A stretch of 34,855 bases of DNA from Ignavibacteriales bacterium. GTDB lineage: Bacteria; Bacteroidota; Ignavibacteria; UBA10030. The stretch spans positions 1 through 34,855 of the forward strand of contig JACPSI010000001.1 in the NCBI GenBank assembly GCA_016193365.1, read 5' to 3'. A program made the position numbers and the translations under genes. The notes below the pieces were generated by a model. That model searched no databases and was not told the origin of the DNA. It saw only the letters and a program-made list of their open reading frames with translations. Numbering within the stretch: position 1 is the first letter of the stretch; each line of letters starts with the position of its first letter. This document shows, one piece after another, positions 34,456 through 34,855 of this stretch.

Positions 34456-34540
34456 AATTCAATTGGGAAGAAAATCTTGCCATAACATTATTGATGCACC
34501 CATCCGTTCGGAATGGCTGAATCAATGGTCAACAAAAAAT

Positions 34541-34855
<315 letters not shown>

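Overview
This looks like ordinary chromosome from a diderm bacterium of the Bacteroidota/Ignavibacteriota/Chlorobi (FCB) group. The evidence is a type IX secretion sorting domain at the end of one secreted protein (13225-14580), a PorV-like barrel fused to TPRs (1142-2863), a DUF6588-like barrel, an LpxH-type lipid A hydrolase, and several proteins carrying signal peptides or lipoboxes. secD and secF are separate genes, whereas many Bacteroidia carry a fused SecDF, so a deeper lineage such as Ignavibacteria fits better. This placement is inferred from gene content. I see no prophage, insertion sequence, CRISPR array or tRNA. Genes are tightly packed and no gene-free stretch exceeds about 225 bases.

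Layout. 1-3378 (+): a class III nucleotide cyclase cut by the window edge, overlapping a barrel/TPR envelope protein, then a small membrane protein. 3384-7585 (-): a TRAP transporter operon tatT-dctP-dctQ-dctM with a TPR lipoprotein (TatT) as its first gene, followed by ferritin. 7735-13105 (+): an OmpR-type two-component pair, an LpxH-like phosphatase and a class A penicillin-binding protein. 13225-19208 (-): ppiD-like periplasmic chaperone, outer-membrane barrel, aroK, aroB and a T9SS cargo protein. 19431-23362 (+): secD, secF, a STAS-domain protein and a deoxynucleoside kinase. 23372-25678 (-): tmk and a ctpA-type protease. 25860-27448 (+): an ECF sigma factor and a secreted toastrack-like protein, closed by an intrinsic terminator. 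27521-33811 (-): a TPR-CHAT lipoprotein whose protease residues are replaced, a DUF6588-like barrel, a glycerophosphodiesterase, adk and rlmN. 33851-34265 (+): a small membrane protein with an apparent frameshift at its start. 34340-34855 (-): 5S rRNA and the 3' end of 23S rRNA with their terminator.

Themes. Much of the window concerns building and policing the cell envelope (SecDF, PpiD, LpxH, PBP1A, CtpA, T9SS cargo, sigma/toastrack pair), mixed with core nucleotide, shikimate and rRNA functions. Strong 17-bp-spaced sigma70-like promoters are visible between ppiD and secD and upstream of tatT. The tatT promoter would give an almost leaderless mRNA. The most notable items are the TatT-linked TRAP operon, the inactive-looking CHAT lipoprotein, the divergent ppiD/secD promoters with a palindrome inside one of them, and the frameshifted small membrane gene. 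I did not find a clearly unprecedented multi-gene system.
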